Notes under the pieces: model-generated
What the model was told of the DNA's origin: nothing
Databases searched by the model: none
The model's input: only the letters and a program-made list of their open reading frames with translations
Shown here: one piece after another, positions 51,654 through 62,975 of the stretch
How positions within the stretch are numbered: position 1 is the first letter of the stretch
Layout of the letters: each line of letters begins with the position of its first letter
DNA from: Streptomyces sp. WAC08241
GTDB taxonomy: Bacteria; Actinomycetota; Actinomycetes; Streptomycetales; Streptomycetaceae
Assembly: GCA_007858575.1 (NCBI GenBank)
Contig: CP042279.1
Coordinates: 1,240,001 to 1,304,000, forward strand
Length of the DNA: 64,000 nt
Direction of reading: 5' to 3'
Program-made: the position numbers and the translations under genes

Positions 51654-52578
51654 CTCAGCCCTTCCGCATGCCGCGCAACTGGACCGCGTAGGCGATGATC
51701 GCGGTGATCACGCCCATCACGATCGCCACGGTCGCCGCGTAGTTGTGCTGCCGGCCCGAGAAGGACAGCGAGTACGTGTAGAGGTTGGGGGTGAAGTCGC
51801 TGGTGATGGCGTTGGGGGCGAGCTTCTGCAGGATGCTCGGCTCGTTGAAGAGCTGGAAGCTGCCGATGATCGAGAAGATCGTCGCGATGACCAGGGCGCC
51901 GCGGATGGCCGGCAGCTTCACCGAGGTCACGATCCGCCACTCCCCGGCGCCGTCGATCGCCGCCGCCTCGTAGAGCGAGCGGGGACGACCTTGAGGGCCG
52001 AGTAGAAGATCAGCATGTTGTAGCCGACGAACTCCCAGGTGACGATGTTGCCGATCGAGGCGAGGACCAGGGAGGGGAGAGCGGGTCGGGAAGGGTGATG
52101 CCGAGTGCGTCGTTGATGTTGCCGACCAGGCCGAACCGGTTGCCGTACATGAAGCCCCAGATGAGGCTGGCGACGACGGCGGGCACGGCGTACGGGAGGA
52201 AGATCGAGACGCGGAAGAAGGTCTTGCCGTAGAGCCTGCCGCTGTCGATCGCGAGGGCGGCGAGGAGCGCGATGCCCAGCATGACCGGCACCTGGACCAG
52301 CAGGAAGAGGCCGACCCGCGTCAGGCCGTCCCAGAAGCGGGGTCCGTGAGGGCCTCGCCGTAGTTGTCGAGGCCGACGAAGGAGGTGCCGCCGATGAGCC
52401 GGTCCCGGAACAGGCTCAGGTATCCGGCGTACCCGATCGGCGCGAGGAAGACGAGGCCGAAGACCGCGACGAACGGGCTGGCGAAGCCCCAGCCCACGAG
52501 GGCCTCCCTGCGGAGACGGAAGCGGGCTCGTGGGCGGGACGGTGGCGCTGCCGCAGCACGCGTCGACAGGAGCGTCAT
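51654..52578 (-). CDS. ABC sugar transporter permease, MalF/GanP-like
   Basis: About 311 residues, 6 TM. REALVGWGFASPFVAVFGLVFLAPIGYAGYLSLF, DNYGEALTDPRFWDGLTRV, FFRVSIFLPYAVPAVVASLIWGFMYG, LYEAAAIDGAGEWRIVTSVKLPAIRGAL (EAA loop) and LYTYSLSFSGRQHNYAATVAIV. Breaks near 52340, 52078 and 51982. First gene of the transporter operon; divergent from the LacI gene with one operator between them. Confidence 0.85.
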
Positions 52579-52686
52579 GGCTTGGGTCCTAGCGTCGGTG
52601 ACCGAGCGGTCCGGAGACGGGGAGCGAGGTGGTTCGGGGCGGCATGTGGCCGAGAAGCGGCCCTGGGAAAGGCCGGCCGACGAGAA

Positions 52687-52702
52687 ATGTTTACGTAATC
52701 AT
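52687..52702. promoter_or_regulatory. LacI-type operator, transporter/LacI intergenic region
   Basis: ATGTTTACGTAATCAT, imperfect palindrome centred on TTACGTAA, between the permease start (52578) and the LacI start (52774). Confidence 0.7.
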
Positions 52703-52773
52703 CGGTAGCGTGATGGTGACACTCCCACTGGGGGGCGTCAAGCACGAAGTAACGGCGAAGGAGAGGGAATCGG

Positions 52774-53856
52774 GTGACCGGGCAGAACACGACCGACCCG
52801 TCGGCGGCGGCCGCGGACGGCGGCCGGCGGGGGCGCGGGGCAGGCCGCGCCGTGTCTCCATGGCGGACGTCGCCCTGCGGGCGGGGGTCTCCTCGCAGAC
52901 GGTGTCCCGTGTCTCCAATGGTGACGCGGCCGTCGTCGAGACCACCCGGCAGAAGGTCCTCGACGCGATGAGGGAGCTGGGCTACCGCCCCAACAGCGCG
53001 GCTCGTGCCCTCAAGCGCGGTGACTTTCGGGCCATCGGCGTCATCACCATGGGACTCACCAGCACGGGCAACGTCCGGACCCTGGACGCCATCGCCGGCT
53101 CGGCGGCCCGCGCCGGCTACGCGGTCACCCTCATCCCGCTGGACGCGCCCACGCAGGACAACGTCAAGGGGCGTTCACCCGCCTCGACGAGCTGGCGGTC
53201 GACGCCGTCGTGCTGATCATGGAGGTGCACCTGCTCGACGCCGCCGCCCTGACCCTGCCGCCGCACGTCAAGGTGGTCGTGGTGGACTCCGACGCCACGG
53301 GCCGCTTCCCGGTGGTGGACACGGACCAGCGGCAGGGCGCCCGCGCTGCCGTGCGGCACCTGCTCGACCTCGGCCACGGCACGGTGTGGCACGTCGCGGG
53401 CCGGAGGAGTCCTTCGCCGCGGGCCGCCGCGCCGAGGCGTGGGAGGCGGCGCTGCGCGAGGAGGGGCGTGCGGTGCCTCCCGTGCTGCGCGGGGACTGGA
53501 CCCCCGAGTCGGGTTACGAGGCCGGGCTGAGGCTCGCCGACGAGGCCGACCGCACGGCGGTGTTCGTGGCCAACGACCAGATGGCCCTCGGCCTGCTGCG
53601 GGCCTTCCACGACCGAGGCGTGCGCGTTCCCGAGGACGTCAGTGTCGTCGGCTTCGACGACATCCCCGAGGCGGCTTCCTTCATCCCGCCCCTGACGACC
53701 GTCCGTCAGGACTTCGCCCGGGTCGGAGCGTGGTGCGTCGACGCCGTCCTGCGGGAGCTGGCGGGCGAGACGGTGACGGGGACGCGGCTCGTGCCGACCA
53801 CCCTGGTGGAGCGGAGCAGTACGGCGGTCCCCGGCGCGCGCGGACGGGAACGCTGA
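52774..53856 (+). CDS. LacI family transcriptional regulator
   Basis: About 361 residues. The HTH and hinge read [39 protein letters not shown] and [13 protein letters not shown]; the sugar-binding domain includes [51 protein letters not shown] and [24 protein letters not shown]. Breaks near 52842 (G5 to G4), 53173 and 53404. GAAGGAGAGG precedes the GTG. Divergent from the ABC permeases; convergent with a second LacI. Confidence 0.85.
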
Positions 53857-53933
53857 GGCCGGCCCGCCCGGAAGGGAGGATCGGCGCCGGGAGGATCTGC
53901 CGACCGGGCGCGACGGGGAAGGGCCGGGGCGTC

Positions 53934-54988
53934 TCAGGCCGTGGCGCCCGGCCGCGGCGGAGCCGTGCTCGAACGCACCACGAGGACGGGCTCGACCTCC
54001 CTGCGCCGCGGTCCGTCCGTCCGGCCCTCGATCCGGTCGAGCAGCAGCGCCACGCAGTGCTTGCCGACCACCTCGAAGTCCTGGTGCACGGTCGTCAGGG
54101 GCGGCTGGAAGTACGCGGCCTCGGCGATGTCGTCGAAGCCGGCCACGCTGACGTCCCCGGGCACGCTCCTGCCCGACTCGTGCAGGGCGCGCATCAGGCC
54201 CAGCGCCATCTGGTCGTTCGCCGCGAAGACGGCCGTGACCTCCGGCCGCCGGGCGAGGTCGAGGCCGGCCCGGTAGCCGGATCTCGCCGACCAGTCCCCG
54301 TATACCACCGGCGGCACCGCCCTGCCCGCTTCCGTCAGGGTTCGCCGCCAGGCCTCGGCGCGCGGCGCGCGGCGAACGAGTCGGGCGGGCCCGCGAGGTG
54401 CCAGACCGTGCGGTGGCCGAGGCCGAGCAGGTGGGAGACCACGCCGCGGGAACCGTGGGCCTGGTCGAAGTCGACATGGGGGTACTCGTGACCGGTGTCG
54501 CCGTCGGCGACGACCACCGGCATGGACGGCGGCAGGCGCAGCGACGGGGTGTCGAGCATCTGCGACTCGACCAGCACGATGCCGTCGACGGACTGCAGCA
54601 TCAGGTGCTGGAACGCGTGGCGCACGGCGGCCTCGGTCTGGGCCCGCACGCCCATGAAGTTCACGGAGAAGTCGGCCTCGCGGGCGGCGTCGGCGATCGC
54701 GCCGAGCGTACGGGCGTTGCCGTGCGCGCTCACGTCGAAGCTGACCACGCCCAGCGCCCCGAAACGGCCGGTGACCAGCGCGCGGGCCGCCGTGTTGGGG
54801 CGGTAGCCGAGCGCCTGCATGGCGGAGAGCACCTTCTCGCGGGTGGCGGAGTCGACGTTCTCCCGGTTGTTCGCCACCCGGGAGACCGTCTGCGAGGAGA
54901 CGCCCGCCATCGTGGCGACGTCCGCCATGGACGGCCACTGACGGGCGGGCCGTGAGCGGGGCGACCGCGTTCTGTTGTCCGTCGCCAT
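53934..54988 (-). CDS. LacI family transcriptional regulator (second copy)
   Basis: About 351 residues, similar to its convergent neighbour throughout. [42 protein letters not shown]; effector domain [51 protein letters not shown] and VAGFDDIAEAAYFQPPLTTVHQDF. One break near 54365. GGAAGG precedes the ATG at 54988; a longer in-frame start at 55060 would lie inside the operator and is rejected. Probably controls the divergent GH43/GH30 genes. Confidence 0.85.
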
Positions 54989-55043
54989 GCGCGCGACCTT
55001 CCGTCGGAGGACTTCGAGACCCGCCCGCGCGGAGGGCCCTCCG

Positions 55044-55061
55044 TATGTTGGCGTAAACATA
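55044..55061. promoter_or_regulatory. LacI-type operator upstream of second LacI
   Basis: TATGTTGGCGTAAACATA, outer six bases perfectly symmetric, 55 bp upstream of the LacI ATG. Confidence 0.75.
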
Positions 55062-55143
55062 CCGCCCGGTCAATCTTCGGCGGATCTTGTCCGAAACCTT
55101 GACAGTCCCTTCGCGCCTTTCCAAACTCTCGTCCCGAACGGGG

Positions 55144-55159
55144 GCGTTAACGCAAACAC
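55144..55159. promoter_or_regulatory. Weaker LacI-type site upstream of GH43
   Basis: GCGTTAACGCAAACAC matches 12 of 16 positions of the site at 49164. It is 202 bp upstream of the GH43 ATG and 82 bp from the site at 55044-55061, far enough for looping. Confidence 0.45.
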
Positions 55160-55361
55160 CAGAAGGCGAAACCTCTTCGTCATGCGGCGGAAACGTTCCG
55201 TCGACGCCCCCGGATCCCGTTCGGCGACCGCTCGCCGTTCGACACGCGCCTCCGTCAAGGCCCTTCGCACCCACGGACGTCTCCGTACCCGAGGTGCGTC
55301 CACGCCCGCCCCGTCCGTCCCACCGGACGCTTCATCCCCTCAGATCACGAGGTACGCGACC

Positions 55362-56800
55362 ATGCGACGCACACCCTCGGGAACGGCCACCGTGCTCACC
55401 GCGCTCTGTGCCGTTCTCCTGTCCCTCCTCGGCGCCATGGGCACCGCCCACGCGGCGCCCGTGACCGTCACCAACGCCACGCAGTTCACCGATCCGGCCG
55501 GCAATCCCGTCCACGCCCACGGCGGCGGGGTCGTCAAGGTCGGGGAGTACTACTACTGGTTCGGCGAGGACCGCAACGCCGACAACAGCTTCCGGTACGT
55601 ATCGGCCTACCGCTCGACGGACCTGAGGACGTGGGAGTTCCGCAACCACGTCCTCACCGAGGAGACCGACCCCGAGCTCCGGGGCGCCAACATCGAGCGG
55701 CCCAAGGTCGTCTACAACGCCTCGACCGGCCGGTTCGTGATGTGGATGCACAAGGAGGGCAGTGCCACCGACTACAGCGAGGCCCGCGCCGCCGTGGCCG
55801 TGTCGGACACCGTCGACGGCGACTACAGATGGCGGGGCAGCTTCCGTCCACTCGGTCACATGTCCCGGGACATCACCACGTTCGTCGACACCGACGGCAC
55901 CGGCTACATGATCTCGGCGGCCAACGAGAACGCCGACCTGCACGTCTACCGCCTGACGTCGGACTACACCGGCATCGCCGCGCAGGTGCAGAAGCTGTGG
56001 GCCGGGCAGTGGCGGGAGGCCCCGCGATGTTCAAACGCAACGGCGTCTACTTCCTGCTGACCTCCGGTGCCACCGGGTGGGCCCCGAACCAGCAGAAGTA
56101 CGCCACCGCCACCAGCGTCACCGGCACCTGGAGCGACCTCAAGGACATCGGCGACCGGAACGCCTACGGCTCCCAGACCGCCTACGTCCTGCCCGTGCAG
56201 GGCACCTCCCGCACCTCGTACCTCTACATGGGCGACCGCTGGGGCAACTCCATGGGCGGCACGGTCCATGACTCCCGGTACGTCTGGCTCCCGCTGAAGT
56301 TCCCCACCAAGACCACCATGACCATGGACTACCACCCGCAGATCACCATCGACACGGCCACCGGCACGGTGCGGGGCCTCGGCACCTGGGAGACGCTGAC
56401 CGCCTCGCACAGCGGCAAGTGCGCCGACGTGGCCGACCGTTCGACCGCCGACGGCGCCGCCCTCGTCCAGTGGGGCTGTGCCAACGCCGTCAACCAGCAG
56501 TTCTGGCTCAAGGCCGCCGGCAACGGCCGGGTGCAGATCGTGGCCCGGTACAGCGGCAAGTGCCTCGCCGTACGGGACGGCTCGACCGCCGACGGCGCCG
56601 CGATCGTCCAGTACGCCTGCGACGGCACGGCCGCCCAGCAGTGGAGGGTGACCGGCTCGGGCAACACCGTGCAGCTCGCCGCCGTGCGGAGCGGCAAGTG
56701 CCTTGACGTCACCAACACGTCGACGAGCGACGGCACGCCGCTGATCCAGTGGAGCTGCAACGGCGGCGCCAACCAGAACTGGCTCCGCACGGCCGCCTGA
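55362..56800 (+). CDS. Secreted GH43 exo-beta-1,3-galactanase-like enzyme with ricin lectin domain
   Basis: About 480 residues. Signal peptide (VLTALCAVLLSLLGAMGTAHA). Five-bladed propeller: VHAHGGGVVKVGEYYYWFGEDRN, YRSTDLRTWEFRNHVL, IERPKVVYNASTGRFVMWMH, MISAANENADLHVYRLTSDY, NGVYFLLTSGATGW and VWLPLKFPT. This text is close to the GH43 subgroup that removes galactose from beta-1,3-galactan. The C-terminal ricin/CBM13 trefoil has three SGKCxDV / NQQFW-type repeats. One break near 56023 (C5 to C4). GAGGT precedes the ATG. Subfamily is from motif memory, not a search. Confidence 0.8.
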
Positions 56801-56939
56801 CCGCCGTCCGGACCTCACCGGGCGGGCCCCGCGCCTCCATGCCGGGGTCCGCCCCCACGACGGCCCATCCCGCACCACACGGCCGCGACCGGCCCCGTCG
56901 CGCGCGGCCCCACCGTCGATCGACCCAAGGAGACCGACC

Positions 56940-59356
56940 ATGCGCCCCACCCGTGAACGACCCCCGGCCCGTACACGAAGAAGGGGCGGGCTCCTGGGCG
57001 CCACTGCCGCCGCGGCCGCGCTCCTCGCGACCGGCCTCGCCCCCGTGACCTCCGCGGCGGCCGAGGACACCGAACAGGCGGTGACCGTCCGTCCCGATCC
57101 CGGTTATCAGCAGCGTCCGTTCGAGGGGTGGGGTACGGCGTTGGCCTGGTTCGCCACGGTGACCGGTGGCTGGCCGGATGCCAAGCGCGGTGAGCTGGCC
57201 GACGCGCTGTACGGCCGGAGGGGCTGGGGCTCACCATCGCCCGGTACAACATCGGCGGGGGCGACAGTCCCGAGACCACCCCTACATGCGGGCCGGCGGC
57301 GCCGTTCCCGGCTGGTGGAAGCGGCCCGGGCCGGAGTCCCCCGACTGGTGGAACCCCGACGACCCCGCCCACTGGAACCCGGACGCCGACGCCGGCCAGC
57401 GCTGGTGGCTCACCGCCGCCAAAGCACGGGGCGCCGACACCTTCGAGGCCTTCTCCAACTCCGCGCCGTACTTCATGACGCACAGCGGCCTCGTCTCCGG
57501 AGCGCGGGACCCGCACCACGACAACCTCCGCCCCGACCAGTACGAACGGTTCGCCGCGTACCTCTCCGGCGCCCTGCGACGCGTCCAGGACTCCACCGGC
57601 GTCACCTTCGACTCCCTGTCCCCCTCAACGAACCGAACACCGACTACTGGCACGCCGGCGGACGCCAGGAAGGCTCCCACTGGAACCCCGCCTCCCAGGC
57701 ACGCATGATCACCACCCTGCGCGCCAGGCTGGATGCCGACGGCTCACCACCCGCGTCGCCGCCATGGACGAGACCGCCCCCGACGTCTTCCGCGCGAACT
57801 GGGACACCTACGACCCGGTGGCCAGGTCGGCGATCGGCAGGCTCAACACCCACACGTACGGCACCAGTGGACGCACCGGCGTCCGGGACATCGCCAAGGG
57901 GCCGGCATCCCGCTGTGGATGTCCGAGGTGGACCTCGGCGGCAGCGTCGGGCAGAGCTTCACCGACATGAGCCCCGCCCTCGACCTCACCCGGCGCGTCA
58001 ACGAGGACTTCCGCGAGCTGGAGCCCCGGGCCTGGGTCCTGTGGCAGGCCGTCGAGGACTACGAGAACATGACGCCGGACCGCGAGAACTCCAACTGGGG
58101 CCTCATTCAAACCGACTTCACGCCGACCGACGCGGCCACCGAACCCCTCCGCAAGAACAAGAAGTACTGGGCGATGGCGAACTACACCCGGTTCGTCCGC
58201 CCGGGCGCCCGCGTCATCAACACCGACAACGCCGACACCTTCGCCGCCCTGCGACCGGCCGGCCGGGGCACGGTCGTCGTCCACACCAACCCCACCGGCG
58301 AACCCCAGCGGCTCACCCTGAACCTCGCCGGCTTCCAGAACGTGGGCACGGGAGCCGTCCAGCGCTACACCACCGACGGCACCAAGAACCTCCAGCGGGA
58401 GAGCGACCTCACCCCCGCGGGCAAGACGCTCACCGCCACCGTGGGCGCGGGCTCCGTCACGACCTTCGTCCTCCCCGCCGCCACCGGCGTGAACGTCGCC
58501 GACACCACGGACCCCACCGGCGCCGCGCGCCAACTCCTCAACGACAACAGCGGCAGGCCCTGGCCGTCGCCACCGGCGACGGCCGGAGCACGTTGGTCCA
58601 ACGCACGTCCAGCCCCGGCACCACGGCGCAGCAGTGGAAGTTCACCAAGCTCGCTCCCGCCGACCGGAGCAACACCGCGGCCTACCGCATCACCAGCGCC
58701 GTCGACGGCAAGGCGCTCGCGGCCCGGGGCGACTCCCTGGCGCTCGTGGCCCCGGGCACCTCGGCCGCGCAGAGGTGGATGCTGTCCACCACGGGCGACG
58801 GACACCACACCCTCGTCAACGCCACCGGCGGCAAACTCCTGGACGTCACCGCCGAGTCCACGAGCGACGGCGCGCCCGTCGGCGTCCACCGTCCGACGAC
58901 CGGGGCCAACCAGTCCTGGACCTTCCGTTCCGTCGCCCCGGACACGTGGACCCGCTGCGCGTGCGCCACAACGGCAAGTGCCTCGACGTCAGCGGCGCCT
59001 CCACCGCGGACGGAGCCCGGGTCGTCCCGTACACCTGCGGCGGCGCGGCCAACCAGCAGTGGTCCCTGCGCTCCTCGGGCGGCGGCTACGTCAACGTCGT
59101 CGCCCGGCACAGCGGCAAGTGCCTCGACGTCAGCGGCGAATCGACCGCCGACGGGGCGACCGTCTTCCAGTACACCTGCAATGGCGGTGCCAACCAGCAG
59201 TGGTCGGTGCACAGGTCGCCCGACGGCTTCACCAGCCTCCTCGCCCGGCACAGCGGCAAGTGCCTCGACGCGAGCGGATCCTCCGCGGCGGACGACGCGG
59301 ACGTCGTCCAGCACGCCTGCGTCACGGCCGCCGATCAGCAGTTCACCACCTCCTGA
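56940..59356 (+). CDS. Secreted GH30 endo-beta-1,6-galactanase-like enzyme with lectin repeats
   Basis: About 808 residues. Signal peptide (LLGATAAAAALLATGLAPVTSAAA), then a GH30 barrel: FEGWGTALAWFATVTGGW, LTIARYNIGGG, FSNSAPYFMTHSG, acid/base Glu in SPLNEPNTDYW, and nucleophile Glu in PLWMSEVDLGGSVGQ, followed by the side beta-domain (WAMANYTRFVRPGARVI to TTFVLP). Two ricin-type trefoils follow (about 58550-58950 and 58960-59350), with HSGKCLDVSG repeats. Breaks near 57222, 57276, 57623, 57743, 57899, 58555 and 58955. AAGGAG precedes the ATG. Fits cleavage of beta-1,6-galactan side chains of arabinogalactan. Confidence 0.8.
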
Positions 59357-59493
59357 CGGCTCCGGCCCGAGCGGCCTTCCGCGGCCCGTCCCCGTCGAGA
59401 GGGGGAATGTATTCTGTTCGGATCCGACGGCCTCGGCGGGTTCCGTGCCGGCCGGCTTCACGCGGGGCGAACGACTTGGGGACGGGAGATCCG

Positions 59494-60290
59494 ATGCTGG
59501 CGCTCCAGCGGCGCGCGCTGATCCTCGACCTCGTACGCCGTGACGGCGCCGTGCGGGTGGCCCGCCTCGTCGAGCAGCTCGGGGTCTCGGACATGACCGT
59601 CCGGCGGGACCTGGAGGCGCTGGCCCGGTCCGGCTCCCTGGAGAAGGTGCACGGCGGGGCCGTCGCGACCTCCAAGGCCACCACCGGCGAAGAGCCCTGC
59701 TTCGAGGCGAAGACCAGCCTGGAGTCGACGGCCAAGGCCGCCGTGGCGACGGCGGCGGCCGGCCTCGTGGAGCCGGGCGGCGTCGTCGCCGTCTCCGGAG
59801 GAACGACCGCCTTCGCGGTGGCCGCGGCCCTCCGGCGGATTCCCGGCCTCACCGTCGTCACCAACTCGCTCCCCGTCGCGGACCTGCTGCGCGGACGGAC
59901 GGAGGAGCAGGACGCGGGCGCCCCGACCGTGCTCTCGCCGGCGGCTCCCCGACGAGGTCGGCGTCGCTCGTGGGGCCCCTGGCCGACCAGGCGATCCGCT
60001 CGCTGCGCGTGGACCTCCTGATCATGGGCGCCCACGGGGTGTCCGAGCGTGCGGGCATCACCTCCCCGAACCTCGCCGAGGCGCAGACCAACCGGGCGCT
60101 GATCGACTCCGCGGAGCAGCTCGCCGTGGTCGCGGACCACAGCAAGTGGGGCGTGGTGGGGCTGAGCAGGTTCGCCGTCCTCTCCGAGATCGACTACTTC
60201 GTCTCGGACGACGCCCTCGGCGAGGAAGCCCGGTCGGTGCTGGGCCGCGAGGTCGGCCGACTGGTCCTGGCCGACACGGCGAGCGCCTGA
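59494..60290 (+). CDS. DeoR/GlpR family regulator
   Basis: About 266 residues. RRALILDLVRRDGAVRVARLVEQLGVSDMTVRRDLEALARSGSLEKVHGG, then AVSGGTTAFAVAAAL, LTVVTNSLPVADLL and SPNLAEAQTNRALIDSAEQLAVVADHSKWG. One break near 59931. GGGAG precedes the ATG. Strong overall similarity to the regulator at 19592. Same strand as GH30, 137 bp downstream; could respond to a phosphorylated product of the pathway. Confidence 0.8.
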
Positions 60291-60344
60291 CCTTCCCGCC
60301 GCCCCGGGCGGGCTGTCCCCGGCGCCGGGGAGTCCCTGCCGACG

Positions 60345-60401
60345 GGCGCCGCCGCGTCCTTCCGGCTCGTGCGAGCACGGGTGCGGAAGGGCGGCGGCGC
60401 C
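60345..60401. terminator. Hairpin between convergent DeoR and M4 peptidase genes
   Basis: GGCGCCGCCGCGTCCTTCCG (60345-60364) pairs with 60384-60401 around a 19-nt loop, with one internal mismatch. Confidence 0.65.
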
Positions 60402-60417
60402 TCACCCCTGGACGCGG

Positions 60418-62813
60418 TCAGGGATGGAGGGTGAACTCGGTGTCGTCGATCATGAAGTACGTGGGAACCGCCAGGTCTTCGACGGAAGTGAACGTCAGGG
60501 TGACGTACTGCCCGGCGAGCGGACCGAGGTCGAGCGTCTTCCTGACGTAGCCGGCGCTCGCGTCCAGGTTGGAGTACGTGGCCAGGCTGACGCCGTTGGC
60601 CCGGACGGTCAGTGTGTCCGGCGCGAGGGAGTCCGTCTCCTCACGGGTGACGACGCGCAGCCAGAAGCCGACCGTGGCCTCGCAGCCGTACGGGACGAAC
60701 ACGGTCTGGGACAGCGTGGCGGTGGACTGGTCCCCCGGCCGCCGAGCAGGGCCTTCCACGTGCCGCCGCGTGCGGGAAGCCAGGAGTTGTCCTCGGTCAA
60801 CAGGGGAGCGGCACCGCGGGTGTTCCACCCGGCCGCCCCCTCCTCGAAGCCGGGGTTGGCGAGCACTTGTGCCGTCGCGCAGTTGCCGGGGGTGTATATG
60901 AGCCAGCCGAAGTGGACGACGTCGACCGCACCCGTGGAGTCCTTCACCGTGAGGGTGACGGTGGAGTCGCCGTCCGTGGTGGGCGTCCCGGTGATCCGGC
61001 CGGTGCCGGGGTCGAGGGTCAGGCCGGCGGGCAGGCCGGTGGCCGTGTAGGTCAGCGCGGCGCCCTCGTTGCCGGTGACCGCCTGGATTTGGAGGTCGAC
61101 CGCCGTGGTGGTCGTGGACACCTGGTCCCCGGGGCTGGTCAGCGTGACGCCCTGGACCATCCGGGGACCGACGTTGACGGCCGCCCACGCGTTGCCGACG
61201 TTGCGGTGGACGACGCCGTCCTTGCCGTAGAGGTCTGCGGCGGCCTGAGCGTGGCGGCGCGGGCGCCCGCGTAGTCGGTGTTCGACGTCATGTAGGTGGT
61301 CAGGGCCCGGTACCAGATCTTCGCGGCGGCGTCGCGGCCGATGGGGTTCACCGGCTTGCCGTCGTACGTCGGTGAGTCGTAGGTGACGCCGTTGACGAGC
61401 TTGGCGCCGCTGCCCTCGGAGGCGAGGTAGAACCAGTGGTTGGCGGGGCCGGACGAGTAGTGGACGTCGAGCCGTTGGATGCCCGGGTACCAGTGGTCGG
61501 CGGATTCGCCGTCCTTGGAGGGCCTGTCCATGTGGCGCAGGGGCGTGCCGTCGCCGTTGATGTCGATCTTCTCGCCCTCGAGGTAGTCGCCCGGGTCGGA
61601 GGGGTCGGCTGCCCAGAACTCCACCGCCGCGCCGAAGATGTCGGACGTGGCCTCGTTGAGCCCGCCGGCCTCGCCGCTGTAACGCAGCCCCGCGGTCCGG
61701 GACGTGACGCCGTGCGTCATCTCGTGCGCGGCCACGTCGATCGAGGTGAGCGGATGGGTGTTGTAGGCGCCGTCCCCGTAGGTCATGCAGAAGCAGACGT
61801 CCCACCAGAAGGCGTTGGCATACGTGTTGCCGTAGTGGACCCTGCTGTAGGCGGCGACGCCGTCGTTCCTGATGCCGTTGCGGCCGTGGACGTCCTTGAA
61901 GTAGTCCCACGTCAGTTGGGCCCCGTAGTGGGCGTCCACCGCGGCCGACTGGCTGTTGCCGGGTTTGCCGTCGCCCCAGACGTCGTCGGCGTCGGTGAAC
62001 AGGGTGCCGGGCATCTCGTCGTCGGTGGCGTGCCCCAGATCCGTGGTCCTGTTGCCGCCGCGGGTGTCGTCCTTGAGCAGGTACTCGCCCGCGGAACCCG
62101 AGGTGCCCAGGGTGACCTGCCCCGCGTACTGGCCGTGGCCGGTGCCGTTCATGACGGCCTGGTACCGGAAGAGTTCGTCGCCCGTCCGTGCGTCGGTGAC
62201 GACGTGCAGCTCGGAGGGCGTGCCGTCACGCTGGACGCCCCCGACGACGGTCTCCCAGGCCAGGGCGGGCTTGCCGTCGGCGGCCCAGACCACCTTGCGC
62301 GCCGGCTCGGCCTCGGGACTTCCGGCACCCTCGGTCCTGGCCCGGCGGAGGGCGGCGGACCTCGCGGCGCCGGCGCTCACGGCGGGGACGGTGGTGGGAA
62401 CGGTGAGGGCGGCACGAGTCGCCCTGGTGACGCTACTGACGGCCCCGCCCGGTGCCCGGTGGACCACCAGGTCACCGCCGAGCACGGGCAGCCCGGCGAA
62501 GGTGCGGTCGTAGCGGGTGTGCAGGGTGCCGTCCGCGTCCTCGAGGACGGACGTGGGCACGAGCGCCTCTTCCCCGCCCAGGCCCAACGCCTTGGCGGTG
62601 GCCGCCCGGTCCTTGCGGGCGTCGGCGAGGAGCGCCGCGTTCTGGGCCGGGGTCTGTCGCACGTTCACGGCGCCCGGCCGGAGCTCGGCGCTGACGGGCG
62701 GCAGCGGGTTCACCGCGGCCACGGCGGCGGGGACGGGGAAGGCCTACGGCGATCGTCGCGACGCCCGATAACAGGACACTCGCGGTGACTGCCTTGCGGA
62801 GGGTGCTTCTCAA
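60418..62813 (-). CDS. Secreted M4 (thermolysin-like) metalloprotease
   Basis: About 798 residues. TTG start with AGGAG 6 nt upstream; signal peptide MRSTLRKAVTASVLLSGVAT; FTP/PepSY propeptide (TRYDRTFAGLPVLGGDLVVHR, ARKVVWAADGKPALAWETVV); catalytic domain with SIDVAAHEMTHGVTSR (HExxH), GGLNEATSDIFGAAVEFW (third ligand Glu) and IQRLDVHYSSGPANHWFYLAS. The C-terminus has a putative-Ig module (LTYTATGLPAGLTLDPGTGRITGTPT) and a jelly-roll-like domain (LANPGFEEGAAGW to IDDTEFTLHP). Breaks near 62738, 61248 and 60739. A LacI-type palindrome lies about 160 bp upstream. Confidence 0.85.
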
Positions 62814-62975
62814 GGTGACTCCTGGTGCGGGGGCCGGTGTTCACCGGCCGGAGCGGTCCGGGCGGCGGAACGGGGCCGCCCGGCGGAGCTGGTCGCACGA
62901 CGTGGGTCTCGAACTCCCGCGAGAACACGTGGCGGGGAGCCGTCACGACGACTCGGGGGAGCAGGGAAGTGTGCC

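Noticed and set aside
54986..55061. Upstream ATG at 55060 as start of the second LacI gene
   Set aside because: It lies inside the LacI-type palindrome and has no ribosome site, while the ATG at 54988 has GGAAGG and begins a typical LacI N-terminus.
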